The notes: generated by a model from the letters alone, not told the origin. A stretch of DNA of 64,000 nucleotides from DATILI01 sp035476635 (GCA_035476635.1 DATILI010000035.1:15292-79291); one strand, 5' to 3'; numbered from the stretch's first letter, positions 15,917 to 25,717 are shown. Program-made: numbers and translations.

Positions 15917-17962
15917 ATGTATGCATTGTTTGAAGAAGCCGGCAAGTTCCAGGCCGGGCGCGTGCTTTCCGAAGCTGAAAGCTCGGCGCAGGTGGAACTG
16001 GAAAGCGGCAAGCGCGTCAAGGTCAAGGCCGCCAACGTCCTGCTGAAATTCGAGAAACCCGCACCAGCGGCGCTGATGGGCGCGGCGCAGGCCTTGAGCC
16101 AGACCATCGAACTGGAGCTGGCCTACGAATTCGCACCCGAGGAAGAGTTCGGCTTTGCCGAGTTGGCGCGCGACTATTTCAGCGCGCAGGCCACCTTGGA
16201 GCAGCAGGCCGCCGCCCTGTTCCGCCTGTTCGAGGCGCCGCACTACTTCCGCCGCGCCGGCAAGGGGCGTTTTCGCAAGGCGCCGGCCGAGATCGTGCAG
16301 CAGGCGCTGCTGGCGATCGAAAAGAAAAAGCAGATCCAGGCGCAAATCACCGAATGGGCCGGCGAGCTGGGCCAGGGGCGGTGCCCGGCGCCTATCACGG
16401 AGCAGCTCTACAAGATCCTGTTCAAGCCGGACAAGAACGCGCCCGAGTACAAGGCCGTTGTCGAGGCCGCGCGCGCCACGCACCTGGCGCCGCTGGACCT
16501 GCTGCAAAAGGCCGGCGCGATTGCCTCGCCCTACCAGTTCCACTGGCAGCGCTTCCTGTTCGAGAATTTTCCCAAGGGCACCGGTTTCCCGGCCCTGGAT
16601 GCACCGCTGGTCAAGGAAGAGCTGCCGCTGGCCGCTGTGCAAGCCTATTCCATCGACGACTCGGCCACCACCGAGATCGACGACGCCCTGTCGCTGCAGG
16701 GCCTGGGCTCGGGCACCGTGGTGCTGGGCATCCACATCGCCGCGCCAGGTCTGGCGCTGGCGCCGGCCAGCCCCATCGACCAGGTGGCGCGCAACCGCCT
16801 GTCCACCGTCTACATGCCGGGCTACAAGGTGACCATGCTGCCCGACGAGGTGGTGCAGCGTTACACGCTGCAAGCGGGCCGCGAATGCCCGGCCGTTTCG
16901 CTCTATGTCACGCTGGATGAAGCCACGCTGGCACTCAAGTCCTCCGAAACCAAGCTGGAGCGCGTGCCGATCGCGGCCAACCTGCGGCACGACCAGCTGG
17001 ACAGCGTCGTCACGGCCGAATGGCTGGAGAATCCGGCGTTCGAACATCCGGACGGCGGGCAGGCACCGGCCCTGGGGCGCGAGCAGCTCGGCTTCCTGTA
17101 CCGCCTCGCTAAACACCTGAAAGCCCAGCGCGAAGTGGTGCGCGGCAAGCCCGAAAACTTCAACCGGCCCGACTACAACTTCAGGCTGGTCGGCAACGAT
17201 GGCCGCGAACCGCAGGGCGACGAGCAGGTGCAGATCAGCACCCGCCAGCGCGGCGCGCCGCTGGACCTGATTGTGGCCGAGGCCATGATCCTGGCCAACA
17301 GCACCTGGGGCCAGTGGCTGGCCGAGCTCGGCGTGCCGGGCATCTACCGCAGCCAGGCCAGCCTGGCGCCGGGGGTGAAGGTGCGCATGGGCACCAAGGC
17401 GCTGCCGCATGCCGGCATCGGCGTGAAGAGCTATGCCTGGAGCACCTCGCCGCTGCGCCGCTACACCGACCTGGTCAACCAATGGCAGATCATTGCCTGC
17501 GCGCGCCATGGCAAAACAGCGGCCTTGGCCGCGCCGTTCAAGCCCAAGGACACCGAGCTGTTTTCCATCATCTCTGCCTTTGATTCCGCCTATAGCGCCT
17601 ACAACGGCTACCAGGGCGGCATGGAGCGCTTCTGGACGCTCAAGTACCTGCAGCAGCAGGGCCTGACCGAAATCACCGCCAGCGTGTTCCGCGAGGGCAT
17701 GGTGCGCGCCGACACGCTGCCGCTGGTGTTGCCGGTGCTGGGCGCGCAAGACCTGCCGCGCGGCGCGCACGTGCGAGTGAAGCTCGGCGCCATCGACGAA
17801 ATCACGCTCGATATCACCGGCACGGTGGTCGAACGCCTCGACGAAGCGGCAGACGCGCAAGCGCCGGAGGAAGACGAAGAAGAGCCAAGCGCCGGGCCGA
17901 TCGCGATTGCCGTCGATATGAACGAAACCGAGGCTGCTTCCAGCGATAATTCGTCCTCGTGA
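15917..17962 (+). CDS. RNB-domain exoribonuclease (RNase II/R family)
   Basis: A 681-residue hydrolytic 3'-5' exoribonuclease-type protein. The RNB core is marked by SIDDSATTEIDDALSL (residues about 250-265), which carries the magnesium-binding aspartates, and by the later AWSTSPLRRYTDLVNQWQ. The N-terminal region is a short beta/helical segment that differs from the cold-shock domains of E. coli RNase R, so neither rnb nor rnr is assigned. The acidic tail (EEDEEEPSAG) is low complexity. It overlaps the TonB-like gene by 4 bases (GTGA), which suggests coupling. The ATG start at 15917 gives a family-like N-terminus. Confidence 0.88.
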   Translation: MYALFEEAGKFQAGRVLSEAESSAQVELESGKRVKVKAANVLLKFEKPAPAALMGAAQALSQTIELELAYEFAPEEEFGFAELARDYFSAQATLEQQAAALFRLFEAPHYFRRAGKGRFRKAPAEIVQQALLAIEKKKQIQAQITEWAGELGQGRCPAPITEQLYKILFKPDKNAPEYKAVVEAARATHLAPLDLLQKAGAIASPYQFHWQRFLFENFPKGTGFPALDAPLVKEELPLAAVQAYSIDDSATTEIDDALSLQGLGSGTVVLGIHIAAPGLALAPASPIDQVARNRLSTVYMPGYKVTMLPDEVVQRYTLQAGRECPAVSLYVTLDEATLALKSSETKLERVPIAANLRHDQLDSVVTAEWLENPAFEHPDGGQAPALGREQLGFLYRLAKHLKAQREVVRGKPENFNRPDYNFRLVGNDGREPQGDEQVQISTRQRGAPLDLIVAEAMILANSTWGQWLAELGVPGIYRSQASLAPGVKVRMGTKALPHAGIGVKSYAWSTSPLRRYTDLVNQWQIIACARHGKTAALAAPFKPKDTELFSIISAFDSAYSAYNGYQGGMERFWTLKYLQQQGLTEITASVFREGMVRADTLPLVLPVLGAQDLPRGAHVRVKLGAIDEITLDITGTVVERLDEAADAQAPEEDEEEPSAGPIAIAVDMNETEAASSDNSSS

Positions 17963-18825
17963 ACCTCCGCGCCACCCTCCGGTCCTTCAGCACGCTGCAG
18001 CTCGCCCTGGGGGCATCTTTTGCGGTGCACGCAGTGCTGCTGACGGTGCGCATTGTCGACCCCGAGGGCTTCAATCGTGTGTTCAAGGACACGCCGCTGG
18101 AAGTCATCCTCGTCAACTCCAAATCCGATGAGCGTCCGGAACAGGCCAAGGCCATTGCGCAGGCTTCGCTGGCCGGCGGTGGCCAGGCCTTGAAGGGCCG
18201 TGCCACCACGCCGCTGCCGCCGGCCGCGATGGCCCAGCTGGGCGAGACCATGGAGGAAACCCAGCGCAAGATGGAGGCCATGGAGGAACAGCAGACCCAG
18301 CTGCTGGCCCAGGTCCGCAAGCAGCTCGCCGCCTTGCCGCTGCCTGACCCCAAGCGGCCCAGCAACACGCCCGAGCTGGCGGCACAGGACGAAAGGCGGC
18401 GCCAGCTCGTCAAGCTGCTGGCGGAGATCGAGCGGCGCATCAACGAGGAAAACGAGCGCCCCAAGCGCCGCTACGTGAGCCCGGCCACGCGCGAAGAGGT
18501 GTACGCGGTCTACTACGACGGCCTGCGCCGCAAGGTGGAAGACAAGGGCACGGAAAACTTCCCCGAGTCCGGCGGCAAGAAGCTCTATGGCGAACTCACG
18601 ATGATCGTGACGGTCAACTTCGACGGCCAGATTCTCGGCACCGAGGTGGTGGAAAGCTCGGGCAACCGCACGCTGGACCGGCGCGCCCAGGCCATCGTGC
18701 TCACCGCCGGCCCGTTCGGCCGCTTCAGCGACGCCATGCGGGCCAAGGCCGACCAGATACTGGTGGTGTCGCGCTTCAAGTTCACGCGTGAAGAAACTCT
18801 CGAAACCAAGCTCAGCAGTAGATAA
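17959..18825 (+). CDS. TonB-like C-terminal domain protein
   Basis: A 288-residue protein anchored by one N-terminal membrane helix (LALGASFAVHAVLLTVRIV, residues about 15-33). It has a charged helical middle (EETQRKMEAMEEQQTQLL) and a C-terminal TonB fold (about 195-285; GELTMIVTVNFDGQILGTEV and ALDRRAQ-like LDRRAQAIVL). The long Pro-Lys spacer of classical TonB is absent and replaced by a coiled-coil-like segment. TonB transfers ion-gradient energy to outer-membrane receptors, but no ExbB/ExbD or receptor is nearby, so a TolA-like or other periplasm-spanning role is possible. The GTG start overlaps the stop of the RNase gene. Confidence 0.82.
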   Translation: MNLRATLRSFSTLQLALGASFAVHAVLLTVRIVDPEGFNRVFKDTPLEVILVNSKSDERPEQAKAIAQASLAGGGQALKGRATTPLPPAAMAQLGETMEETQRKMEAMEEQQTQLLAQVRKQLAALPLPDPKRPSNTPELAAQDERRRQLVKLLAEIERRINEENERPKRRYVSPATREEVYAVYYDGLRRKVEDKGTENFPESGGKKLYGELTMIVTVNFDGQILGTEVVESSGNRTLDRRAQAIVLTAGPFGRFSDAMRAKADQILVVSRFKFTREETLETKLSSR

Positions 18826-18833
18826 GTCTCCCG

Positions 18834-19661
18834 ATGGATCAGTATTGCGTCATGGGCAATCCGGTGGAGCACAGCAAGTCGCCGTGGATCCATGCCCGGT
18901 TTGCCGAACTCACCGGCCAGTCCCTGCACTACGGCAAGCGCCTGATCGCGCTGGACGGCTTTGCCGCCGGCATTGCCGCCTTTCGCGCCGAAGGTGGCAA
19001 GGGCTGCAACATCACCGTGCCGTTCAAATTCGAGGCCGCCGCGCTGGCCAGCGCCGAAACCGAACGTGCGCGCCTGGCAAAGGCCAGCAATACGCTGCGC
19101 TTCACGGCCGATGGCATCCATGCCGACAACACCGACGGCATCGGCCTGGTCCAGGACATCGAGCGCAATGCCGGCATCGCCCTGGCCGGCCGCGACGTGC
19201 TGCTGCTGGGCGCCGGCGGCGCCGCGGCGGGTGTACTGGGGCCGCTGCTGCAAGCCAGGCCGCGCAGCATTACCGTGGCCAATCGCACTGTGCCCAAGGC
19301 CGTGGAGCTGGCGCAGCGCCACAGCGCCTTCGCAGCGCTGCACCAGGCGGCGCTGCAAGCGGCCGAGCTGCATGCGCTGAACAGCGCATTCGATGTCGTC
19401 ATCAATGCCACGGCCAGCAGCCTGGGCGGCGCCGGCGTGCCGGTTGCGGCCAGCGTACTTCGACCCAGCGCGTTGGCCTACGACATGATGTACGGGCCGG
19501 CGGCCCAAGGTTTCATGGCCTGGGCGCGCGAGCACGGCGCTGTGGCGCGCGACGGCCTGGGCATGTTGGTGGAGCAGGCGGCCGAATCGTTCTTCATTTG
19601 GCGCGGCGTACGCCCGCCTTCGGCGCAGGTGCTGGCAGAACTGCGCGCCCTGCTGGGTTAG
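18834..19661 (+). CDS. aroE: Shikimate dehydrogenase AroE
   Basis: A 275-residue NADP-dependent enzyme that reduces 3-dehydroshikimate to shikimate in the chorismate pathway. The shikimate-binding motif NPVEHSKSPWIH sits at residues about 8-19. The catalytic Lys is in NITVPFKFEA and the Asp in NTDGIGLV. The nucleotide loop is LLGAGGAAAGVLGPLL and the conserved ATASSLG segment follows. The length is standard. It starts 8 bases after the TonB-like gene in the same plus-strand run, and mtgA follows after 12 bases. Confidence 0.95.
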   Translation: MDQYCVMGNPVEHSKSPWIHARFAELTGQSLHYGKRLIALDGFAAGIAAFRAEGGKGCNITVPFKFEAAALASAETERARLAKASNTLRFTADGIHADNTDGIGLVQDIERNAGIALAGRDVLLLGAGGAAAGVLGPLLQARPRSITVANRTVPKAVELAQRHSAFAALHQAALQAAELHALNSAFDVVINATASSLGGAGVPVAASVLRPSALAYDMMYGPAAQGFMAWAREHGAVARDGLGMLVEQAAESFFIWRGVRPPSAQVLAELRALLG

Positions 19662-19673
19662 GACCGGGGCCGC

Positions 19674-20408
19674 ATGAAGCCCTTGCTGCGCCTGTTGGCC
19701 CTGCTGCTGGTCTCGGTACTGGGGCTGCAGTTTTTCTTCCTGGCGCGCATCGCCATGATGGCCGTGATCGATCCGCAGTCCACCTCCTTTCAACGCTCCG
19801 AGGCCTGGGGCCTGGCCACCACGGCCAAGGATGGCCTGCGCTGGCGCCAGCAATGGGTGCCGTATGCGCAGATTTCCGACCACCTCAAGCGCGCGGTGAT
19901 CGCGTCGGAAGACGGCAGCTTCGTCAACCATGACGGGCTGGACTGGGATGCACTGGAAAAAGCCTGGGCCAGGAACGCCAAGGCCGAAGAACAGGCCGCC
20001 AAGCGTGCGCAGTTGGCACGCCCCAACGCCAGGCCGCCGAAAATCGTCGGCGGCTCCACCATCACGCAGCAGCTTGCCAAGAACCTGCTGCTCTCAGGCG
20101 AGCGCACCTTGCTGCGAAAGGGCCAGGAGTTTGTGCTCACGGTGCTGCTGGAGTTGTTGCTCAACAAGCAGCGCATCCTGGAGATCTATCTCAACAGCGT
20201 GGAATGGGGCAGCGGCGTATTCGGCGCCGAGGCCGCGGCGCAGCACTACTACCGCAAGAGCGCCGCACGCTTGACCGCCTGGGAAGCCGCGCGCCTGGCG
20301 GTGATGCTGCCGCGGCCCAAGTTCTTCGAGAAGCTGCCCAACTCGGCCTACCTCTCCGGCCGCACCGGGACCATCGTGGCGCGCATGGGCGATGCCGAGC
20401 TGCCTTGA
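19674..20408 (+). CDS. mtgA: Monofunctional peptidoglycan glycosyltransferase MtgA
   Basis: A 244-residue inner-membrane enzyme that polymerises lipid II into glycan strands without a transpeptidase domain. There is one N-terminal helix (LLRLLALLLVSVLGLQFFFL). The GT51 motifs follow: catalytic Glu in ASEDGSFVNHDG, then GGSTITQQLAKNL, RKGQEFVLTVLLE and ILEIYLNSVEWG. The length is normal. It ends the aroE run and converges on the MATE exporter gene with a 15-base gap. The function fits the cell-wall theme of the window. Confidence 0.95.
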   Translation: MKPLLRLLALLLVSVLGLQFFFLARIAMMAVIDPQSTSFQRSEAWGLATTAKDGLRWRQQWVPYAQISDHLKRAVIASEDGSFVNHDGLDWDALEKAWARNAKAEEQAAKRAQLARPNARPPKIVGGSTITQQLAKNLLLSGERTLLRKGQEFVLTVLLELLLNKQRILEIYLNSVEWGSGVFGAEAAAQHYYRKSAARLTAWEAARLAVMLPRPKFFEKLPNSAYLSGRTGTIVARMGDAELP

Positions 20409-20423
20409 CGACGCTTCCTGAAT

Positions 20424-21776
20424 CTACGCTTGCTCCGGCGCGACCGCAGGTCCCCAGCGCGTGAAGTAAACCCCGGCCACCGTGGCGATGCCATAGAACA
20501 CCATCGCCACACCCACCAAGGCAAACAGTGCCCAGGCGGGTGCATCGCCCCAGGTAAGTGCGCCGCCCGCGCCCGCCACCAGAATCAGGCGCAGGGTCGA
20601 GGCGAGCACGGGCGCCAGCACCTTGCCGGCCCCTTGCGCCGCGAAGTACAAGGTCAGGCCCAAGCCGAAGAATCCAAAGCCCGGCCCGGCCAGGCGCAGG
20701 TACTGCCGCGCTTGCTCCAGCACACCGTCTTCGCTGGAGAACAGCCCGGCCCACAGGTCGGGTGCCAAGGTGACGACCGCGCCGATCAGGCCCAGGATCA
20801 CGGCAGAGACGCCGCCGGCCATCCACGCCACGCGGCGCGCCCTGGCCACCTGCCCCGCGCCGATCGCCATGCCGACCATCGGCACCGCGGCCACGCCAAC
20901 GCCGAAGGCAATCGGAATCAACAGGAATTCCAGCCGCACGCCGATGCCATAGCCCGCCAATGCCTGCACGCCATGGCGCGCCACCAGCGCGGTAAGGATC
21001 AATGTGATGAGAACGGTCTGAAGCGGCGACAGGCAGGCCAGCGCCCCCACCTTGAGGATGTCATGGAACATGCTCCATTGCGGCGTGACATGGCGCAAGA
21101 CCAGCTTCAGGCGCGCACGGCCCGAGAGCAGGAACCAGAACAGGAAGCCGCCGACCGCGTAGTACGCAAGCACCTGGCCGAAAGCGATGCCCGCCATGCC
21201 CCAGCGCGGCATCGGGCCCAGGCCCAGCCCGAGCGACGCGCCGAGCACGATCTGCAGGGCCGAGGCAGCCAGGATGGCGAGCGAGGGCACGCGCATGTTT
21301 CCCGTTCCGCGCAACACCGAGATCAAGGTGTTGCAGGCCCAGATTGCCGGCGTGGCGCAGAACACCACCTGGGCATAGAGGATGGCCTGCACCAGCACTT
21401 CGCCATTGCCGCCCAGGGCCTGGTACAGCGCCGGGCCTGCCAGCTGAAGCAGCAGCGCGAAGAAGACCCCCGCGCCCAGCCCGATCCACATCGCGTGCGC
21501 TGCCAGTGTCTGCGCGCGCACTTGGTCGTTCGCACCGATGGCGCGGCTGATGGCCGAGGAGACGCCACCGCCCATCGCACCCGCGGAGAACATCTGCATC
21601 AGCATCACGAACGGAAACACCAGGGCCATCGCCGCCAGCGGTGCCAGGCCGAGCCGGCCGACATAAAAGGTTTCGGCAATGCCCACCGCCGTGGCCGAGG
21701 CCATCGCCAGTACGTTGGGCAAGGCCAGCCGAAGCAGGGTGGGCAGGATGGGGCCATCGACAAGAGCGCGCGTCAT
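20424..21776 (-). CDS. MATE-family multidrug/cation antiporter
   Basis: About 450 residues with roughly twelve membrane helices. MATE exporters use a Na+ or H+ gradient to expel organic cations or other drugs. Typical stretches are RLALPNVLAMASATAVGIAE at the N-terminus and AIGANDQVRA in the first half. The start at 21776 (MTRALVDGP) is preferred; a TTG at 21794 is in frame. It is convergent with mtgA and divergent from plsC, with about 80 bases to the latter. The substrate is unknown. Confidence 0.88.
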   Translation of the reverse strand: MTRALVDGPILPTLLRLALPNVLAMASATAVGIAETFYVGRLGLAPLAAMALVFPFVMLMQMFSAGAMGGGVSSAISRAIGANDQVRAQTLAAHAMWIGLGAGVFFALLLQLAGPALYQALGGNGEVLVQAILYAQVVFCATPAIWACNTLISVLRGTGNMRVPSLAILAASALQIVLGASLGLGLGPMPRWGMAGIAFGQVLAYYAVGGFLFWFLLSGRARLKLVLRHVTPQWSMFHDILKVGALACLSPLQTVLITLILTALVARHGVQALAGYGIGVRLEFLLIPIAFGVGVAAVPMVGMAIGAGQVARARRVAWMAGGVSAVILGLIGAVVTLAPDLWAGLFSSEDGVLEQARQYLRLAGPGFGFFGLGLTLYFAAQGAGKVLAPVLASTLRLILVAGAGGALTWGDAPAWALFALVGVAMVFYGIATVAGVYFTRWGPAVAPEQA

Positions 21777-21856
21777 GGCTGGCGATCTTGCCAAAACATC
21801 GCGAAGGCTGCTGGGCCAGGGGCAAACACAGTGCGGTGCCCCGTATCATCGCCCCC

Positions 21857-22468
21857 ATGCTAGCCAAGTTGATGAGCCTGTTCCTGCTGGGCCTGATCCG
21901 TGTTTTGACGGGTGCCCAGGCGCGCTGGTACGGATGCCCGCCCAAGGCCGAGCAGCGGATCTATTTCGCCAACCACCAGAGCCATGCCGACCTCGTGATG
22001 ATCTGGGCGGCGTTGCCGGCGGAGCTGCGCGGCATCACGCGGCCGATCGCGGCCAAGGACTACTGGACCAAGACGCCGTTCAAGCAATGGATCACCTCGG
22101 CGGTGTTCCATGCGATTTATGTGGATCGGGCGCGGACCGGCGATCAAGACCCATTGGAGCCACTCATCGACGCACTAGGCAACGGCGACTCCATCATCCT
22201 GTTCCCCGAGGGCACGCGCGGCAACGCCGAGGAGCCGCAGGCCTTCAAGGCCGGGCTTTACAACCTGGCCCTGAAATTTCCGCAGGTGGTGCTGGTGCCG
22301 GCCTGGATCAACAATGTGCAGCGCGTGATGCCCAAGGGCGAAGTGGTGCCGGTGCCGATTCTCTGCTCCGTCACCTTCGGCGCGCCGATCCGCGTGGAAG
22401 AAGGCGAGGAGCGCCGCGCCTTTTTGGACCGCGCGCGGCACAACGTGATTGCCCTGCGTGATGTCTAG
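21857..22468 (+). CDS. PlsC-type 1-acylglycerol-3-phosphate acyltransferase
   Basis: A 203-residue acyltransferase. It has the catalytic HX4D motif (NHQSHADLVMIW, residues about 39-50) and the substrate motif FPEGTRGNAEE. The N-terminal hydrophobic segment (LMSLFLLGLIRVLTG) suggests membrane association. PlsC enzymes make phosphatidic acid, which the next gene product (CdsA-like) would activate to CDP-diacylglycerol, so the pair forms a phospholipid module. The ATG at 21857 gives the family length. A second, main PlsC may exist elsewhere, so no symbol is assigned. Confidence 0.87.
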   Translation: MLAKLMSLFLLGLIRVLTGAQARWYGCPPKAEQRIYFANHQSHADLVMIWAALPAELRGITRPIAAKDYWTKTPFKQWITSAVFHAIYVDRARTGDQDPLEPLIDALGNGDSIILFPEGTRGNAEEPQAFKAGLYNLALKFPQVVLVPAWINNVQRVMPKGEVVPVPILCSVTFGAPIRVEEGEERRAFLDRARHNVIALRDV

Positions 22469-22477
22469 GCAAAAGGC

Positions 22478-23467
22478 ATGAACCAATTCCTGCGCAGCCT
22501 GACGCCGACCCAGCAAGTGGGCGCTCTCTTTCTCATCGTGTTCGGCCTCTTGATGGTCGCCAGCGTGGTGTTGGTCGTGCTGTCGCTGCGCGACCGCGGC
22601 GACGACGAAGCTGCCCAGGCGCGCCGCGCCGAGCTCAAGGACTGGCAGGCGCTGTTGCAGACCTCGTGGTTCATGGTCACGGTCTTCTGGGTCGGCTGGG
22701 CCTTGGGCGACCGCGTGGCCACCCTGTTGTTTGCAGTGGTGGCGTTCTTCGCATTGCGCGAGTTCATCACGCTCTCGCCGACGCGCCGCGGCGACCACCG
22801 CAGCCTGGTGCTGGCCTTCTTCGTAGTGCTGCCAGTGCAGTTCATTCTGGTCGGCACGGAGCGCTTCGACCTGTTCACGGTGTTCATCCCCGTCTATGTG
22901 TTCCTGGCGATTCCGGTGGTCAGCGCGCTGGCCGACGATCCGCAGCGCTTTCTGGAGCGCAATGCCAAGCTGCAGTGGGGCATCATGGTCTGCGTCTACG
23001 GCATGAGCCATGTGCCGGCGCTGTTGCTGCTGGACTTCAAGGGCTACCAGGGCAAGAGTGCCTTTCTGGTGTTTTATCTGGTGTTCGTGGTGCAGACCTG
23101 CATGATCATCCAGCACCTGGTCTCGCGCAAACTGAAGCGGCCCCCGGTCGCACCCAACGTCAGCCGCAGCTTCACCTGGGCCAGCTGGGCCATCGGCGTG
23201 CTGGCGGCCAGCTTCCTGGGCGGGCTGCTGTCGGCCATCACGCCGTTCAAGCCTGCGCAGGCACTGGCGATGGCCTTGATCGCCTGCGTGGCCGGCTCGA
23301 TGGGTCACCTGGTGATGAAGGCGCTCAAGCGCGACCGCGGCATCACCAACTGGGGCGGCCAGGGCCGTTCGGTCACGGGCGCGGCTGGCTTGCTGGACCG
23401 CGTCGACGCCCTGTGTTTCGCCGCACCGGTGTTCTTTCACTCGGTCCGCTGGTATTTCGGCCTCTGA
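22478..23467 (+). CDS. CdsA-like phosphatidate cytidylyltransferase
   Basis: A 329-residue polytopic membrane protein. The C-terminal signature of CDP-diacylglycerol synthases is present as KALKRDRGITNWG, then GLLDRVDALCFAAPVFF; the first part is looser than in E. coli CdsA. It is longer than typical CdsA (near 285), which points to the CdsA-like accessory branch. It starts 9 bases after plsC, so the two are cotranscribed. It would convert phosphatidic acid and CTP to CDP-diacylglycerol. ruvC follows 17 bases on. Confidence 0.85.
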   Translation: MNQFLRSLTPTQQVGALFLIVFGLLMVASVVLVVLSLRDRGDDEAAQARRAELKDWQALLQTSWFMVTVFWVGWALGDRVATLLFAVVAFFALREFITLSPTRRGDHRSLVLAFFVVLPVQFILVGTERFDLFTVFIPVYVFLAIPVVSALADDPQRFLERNAKLQWGIMVCVYGMSHVPALLLLDFKGYQGKSAFLVFYLVFVVQTCMIIQHLVSRKLKRPPVAPNVSRSFTWASWAIGVLAASFLGGLLSAITPFKPAQALAMALIACVAGSMGHLVMKALKRDRGITNWGGQGRSVTGAAGLLDRVDALCFAAPVFFHSVRWYFGL

Positions 23468-23484
23468 CTTTCCGACCCTGACCC

Positions 23485-24030
23485 ATGCGAATTCTCGGCA
23501 TTGACCCCGGCCTGCAAACCACCGGCTTCGGCGTGATCGACGTCGAAGGCTCGGCCTTGAGCTATGTTGCCAGCGGCACGATCCGCACGACCCACCTGGA
23601 CCTGGGCGACTTGCCGGGCCGCTTGAAGGTGCTGTTCGACGGCATCTGCGAAGTCTCGGCGCGCTACCAGCCGCAAGCGGCTTCGGTGGAGATCGTCTTT
23701 GTCAACGTCAACCCACAGTCCACGCTGCTGCTCGGCCAGGCGCGCGGCGCCTGCATCACGGCCCTTGTGTCATGTGATTTGAAGGTGGCGGAATACACCG
23801 CGCTGCAAATGAAGAAAGCCGTGGTGGGCCATGGCCGCGCCGCCAAGACGCAGGTGCAGGAAATGGTGCGGCGCTTGTTGAAACTGCCAGGCCTGCCGGG
23901 CACCGACGCGGCGGACGCCCTCGGCCTGGCGATCACGCACGCGCACGTGGGGCACGCCATGGGGCGCCTGGCCAGCGCGACGACGCTGCAACGCAAGACG
24001 AGTTCGATGTATCGCGACGGGAGGTACTAG
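23485..24030 (+). CDS. ruvC: Holliday junction resolvase RuvC
   Basis: A 181-residue endonuclease that cuts Holliday junctions bound by RuvAB. The acidic catalytic residues are visible: Asp in LGIDPGLQTTG (residue 7), Glu in SVEIVFVN, and the Asp pair in GTDAADALGLAITHAH. The length and N-terminus (MRILGIDPGLQT) are standard. ruvA and ruvB are not adjacent. It ends 15 bases from the convergent chemoreceptor gene. Confidence 0.95.
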   Translation: MRILGIDPGLQTTGFGVIDVEGSALSYVASGTIRTTHLDLGDLPGRLKVLFDGICEVSARYQPQAASVEIVFVNVNPQSTLLLGQARGACITALVSCDLKVAEYTALQMKKAVVGHGRAAKTQVQEMVRRLLKLPGLPGTDAADALGLAITHAHVGHAMGRLASATTLQRKTSSMYRDGRY

Positions 24031-24045
24031 CTCCACCACGCGGGA

Positions 24046-25665
24046 TCAATCGCGCGCGATGCGCAGCATGGCTGGCGACGCTCCAACTGCTGGTGCGCCG
24101 CGCCCCGCGTCATTGAGCTTGAACTGGCTCACGGCGCGCGTGAGTTGCATGGCCTGGTCCTTCAGCGACTCCGATGCGGCGGCGGACTGCTCCACCAGCG
24201 CCGCATTCTGCTGCGTCATCTGGTCGAGTTCGCGCACGGATGAGCTGACCTGGCCGATGCCGTTGCTTTGCTCGCTCGCGGCTGCCGTGATCTCGCCGAT
24301 GATGTCGGTCACGCGCCGCACGCTGCTGACGATTTCGTCCATGGTCTTGCCCGCATCGGCCACCAGCCGCGTGCCGCCTTCGACCTTGTCCACCGAGGCG
24401 CCGATCAGCTCCTTGATCTCCTTGGCCGCCGCCGCGCTGCGCCCGGCCAGGCTGCGCACCTCGCTGGCCACCACCGCAAAGCCTCGGCCCTGCTCGCCGG
24501 CGCGCGCTGCTTCCACCGCGGCGTTCAGCGCCAGGATGTTGGTCTGGAATGCGATGCCATCGATCACGCCGATGATGTCGGAGATCTTCTTGGAGCTGGC
24601 GTTGATGTCGCCCATGGTCGACACCACCTGCGAAACCACCGAACCGCCGCGCGCCGCGACCTCGGCCGCCGAGTTGGCGAACTGGTTGGCCTGGCGTGAA
24701 GACTCGGCGCTTTGCTGCACCGTGTCGGTGAGCTGCGCCATGGACGAAGCCGCCACCTGCAGGTTGGAAGCCGTCTGCTCGGTGCGGTGGCTCAAGTCCT
24801 GGTTGCCGGTGGCGATCTCGCCGCTGGCCAACGAAATGCTTTCGGCCGCCTGCTGCACCTGGCGCACCAGGTCGCGCAAGGCGTCCTGCATGCGGCCCAT
24901 GGCCTGCACCAGCTGCCCCACTTCGTCGTTCTGGCTCTCGTCGACATCATTGGACAAATCGCCGCGGGCAATGCGTTCCGCGAGGTCACGCGCCTGGCCG
25001 AGCGAGCGGGTGATGGCGCTCACGCTGAACAGCGTCAACGGCACCAGCACCACGAGCGCAACCACCAGCACGCCCACCAGCAGGCCGGAGAGCATCGCCG
25101 TGCGCGATTCAATGCCCTGCTGCGAAGCCTGCATCTGCTCGCGCGCCTTGATCGCCAGGTCATACAGCAGCTTGTCGGCAGTTTGCATGTGCTGTTTCAC
25201 GCGGTCGGCATAGGCGCCGGCGGCCGAGCCTTCGATCTGCGCGCGCTCGATCTGCTCGAACACCGGCGCGATGCCGTCCTCGTACTGCTTGACCGCGGCC
25301 AGCGACTGGTCGATGGCCTGGGTGTATTCGGCGTCCGCGGCCTGTACCTGGCGCACTTCACCCAGTTGCTTGCGCAAGCTGTCCAGTGACTTCTTCCAGT
25401 TGCCGCGAAGCGCCGCCACCTCGACCGCGTTGTTGAAATTGATGATGATGTCTTTTTCGATGCGCCGCGCCTCGCCCAAGGTGGTGCGCAGGTCGCTGAT
25501 ATCGGTCAGCACTTGCACCTTCTGCTCGATTAGCACCTTGACCGTACCGCGGGTGTTGTCCAGCGCCCAGTACCCCATCGCGCCAATCAATACGAGCAGC
25601 GCCAGCGCAAACAGCGTGCCGAAGTACAGGCGCGCACGGATCGACAGTCGGCTTAGAAAGTTCAT
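24046..25665 (-). CDS. Methyl-accepting chemotaxis protein
   Basis: A 539-residue receptor. The first membrane helix is near residues 10-30 (LYFGTLFALALLVLIGAMGY). A periplasmic four-helix-bundle-type sensor (about 35-190) follows, then a second helix (MLSGLLVGVLVVALVVLVPL), HAMP, and the signalling hairpin with the CheA/CheW tip (GVIDGIAFQTNILALNAAVE). The C-terminus (LRIARD) lacks the NWETF-type CheR docking pentapeptide. The start at 25665 (MNFLSRLS) has GGAGGG just upstream. The ligand is unknown. No other che genes are in the window. The leader carries three strong hairpins. Confidence 0.92.
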   Translation of the reverse strand: MNFLSRLSIRARLYFGTLFALALLVLIGAMGYWALDNTRGTVKVLIEQKVQVLTDISDLRTTLGEARRIEKDIIINFNNAVEVAALRGNWKKSLDSLRKQLGEVRQVQAADAEYTQAIDQSLAAVKQYEDGIAPVFEQIERAQIEGSAAGAYADRVKQHMQTADKLLYDLAIKAREQMQASQQGIESRTAMLSGLLVGVLVVALVVLVPLTLFSVSAITRSLGQARDLAERIARGDLSNDVDESQNDEVGQLVQAMGRMQDALRDLVRQVQQAAESISLASGEIATGNQDLSHRTEQTASNLQVAASSMAQLTDTVQQSAESSRQANQFANSAAEVAARGGSVVSQVVSTMGDINASSKKISDIIGVIDGIAFQTNILALNAAVEAARAGEQGRGFAVVASEVRSLAGRSAAAAKEIKELIGASVDKVEGGTRLVADAGKTMDEIVSSVRRVTDIIGEITAAASEQSNGIGQVSSSVRELDQMTQQNAALVEQSAAASESLKDQAMQLTRAVSQFKLNDAGRGAPAVGASPAMLRIARD

Positions 25666-25717
25666 CGGCCCTCCAGGCATATGGATGGAGGCACTAGCAA
25701 TTGATGCGCCAGCACAA

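Noticed and set aside
16155..16920. Arg/Pro/Ser-rich plus-strand frames inside the exoribonuclease gene
   Set aside because: They are shifted-frame shadows of the RNB coding region.
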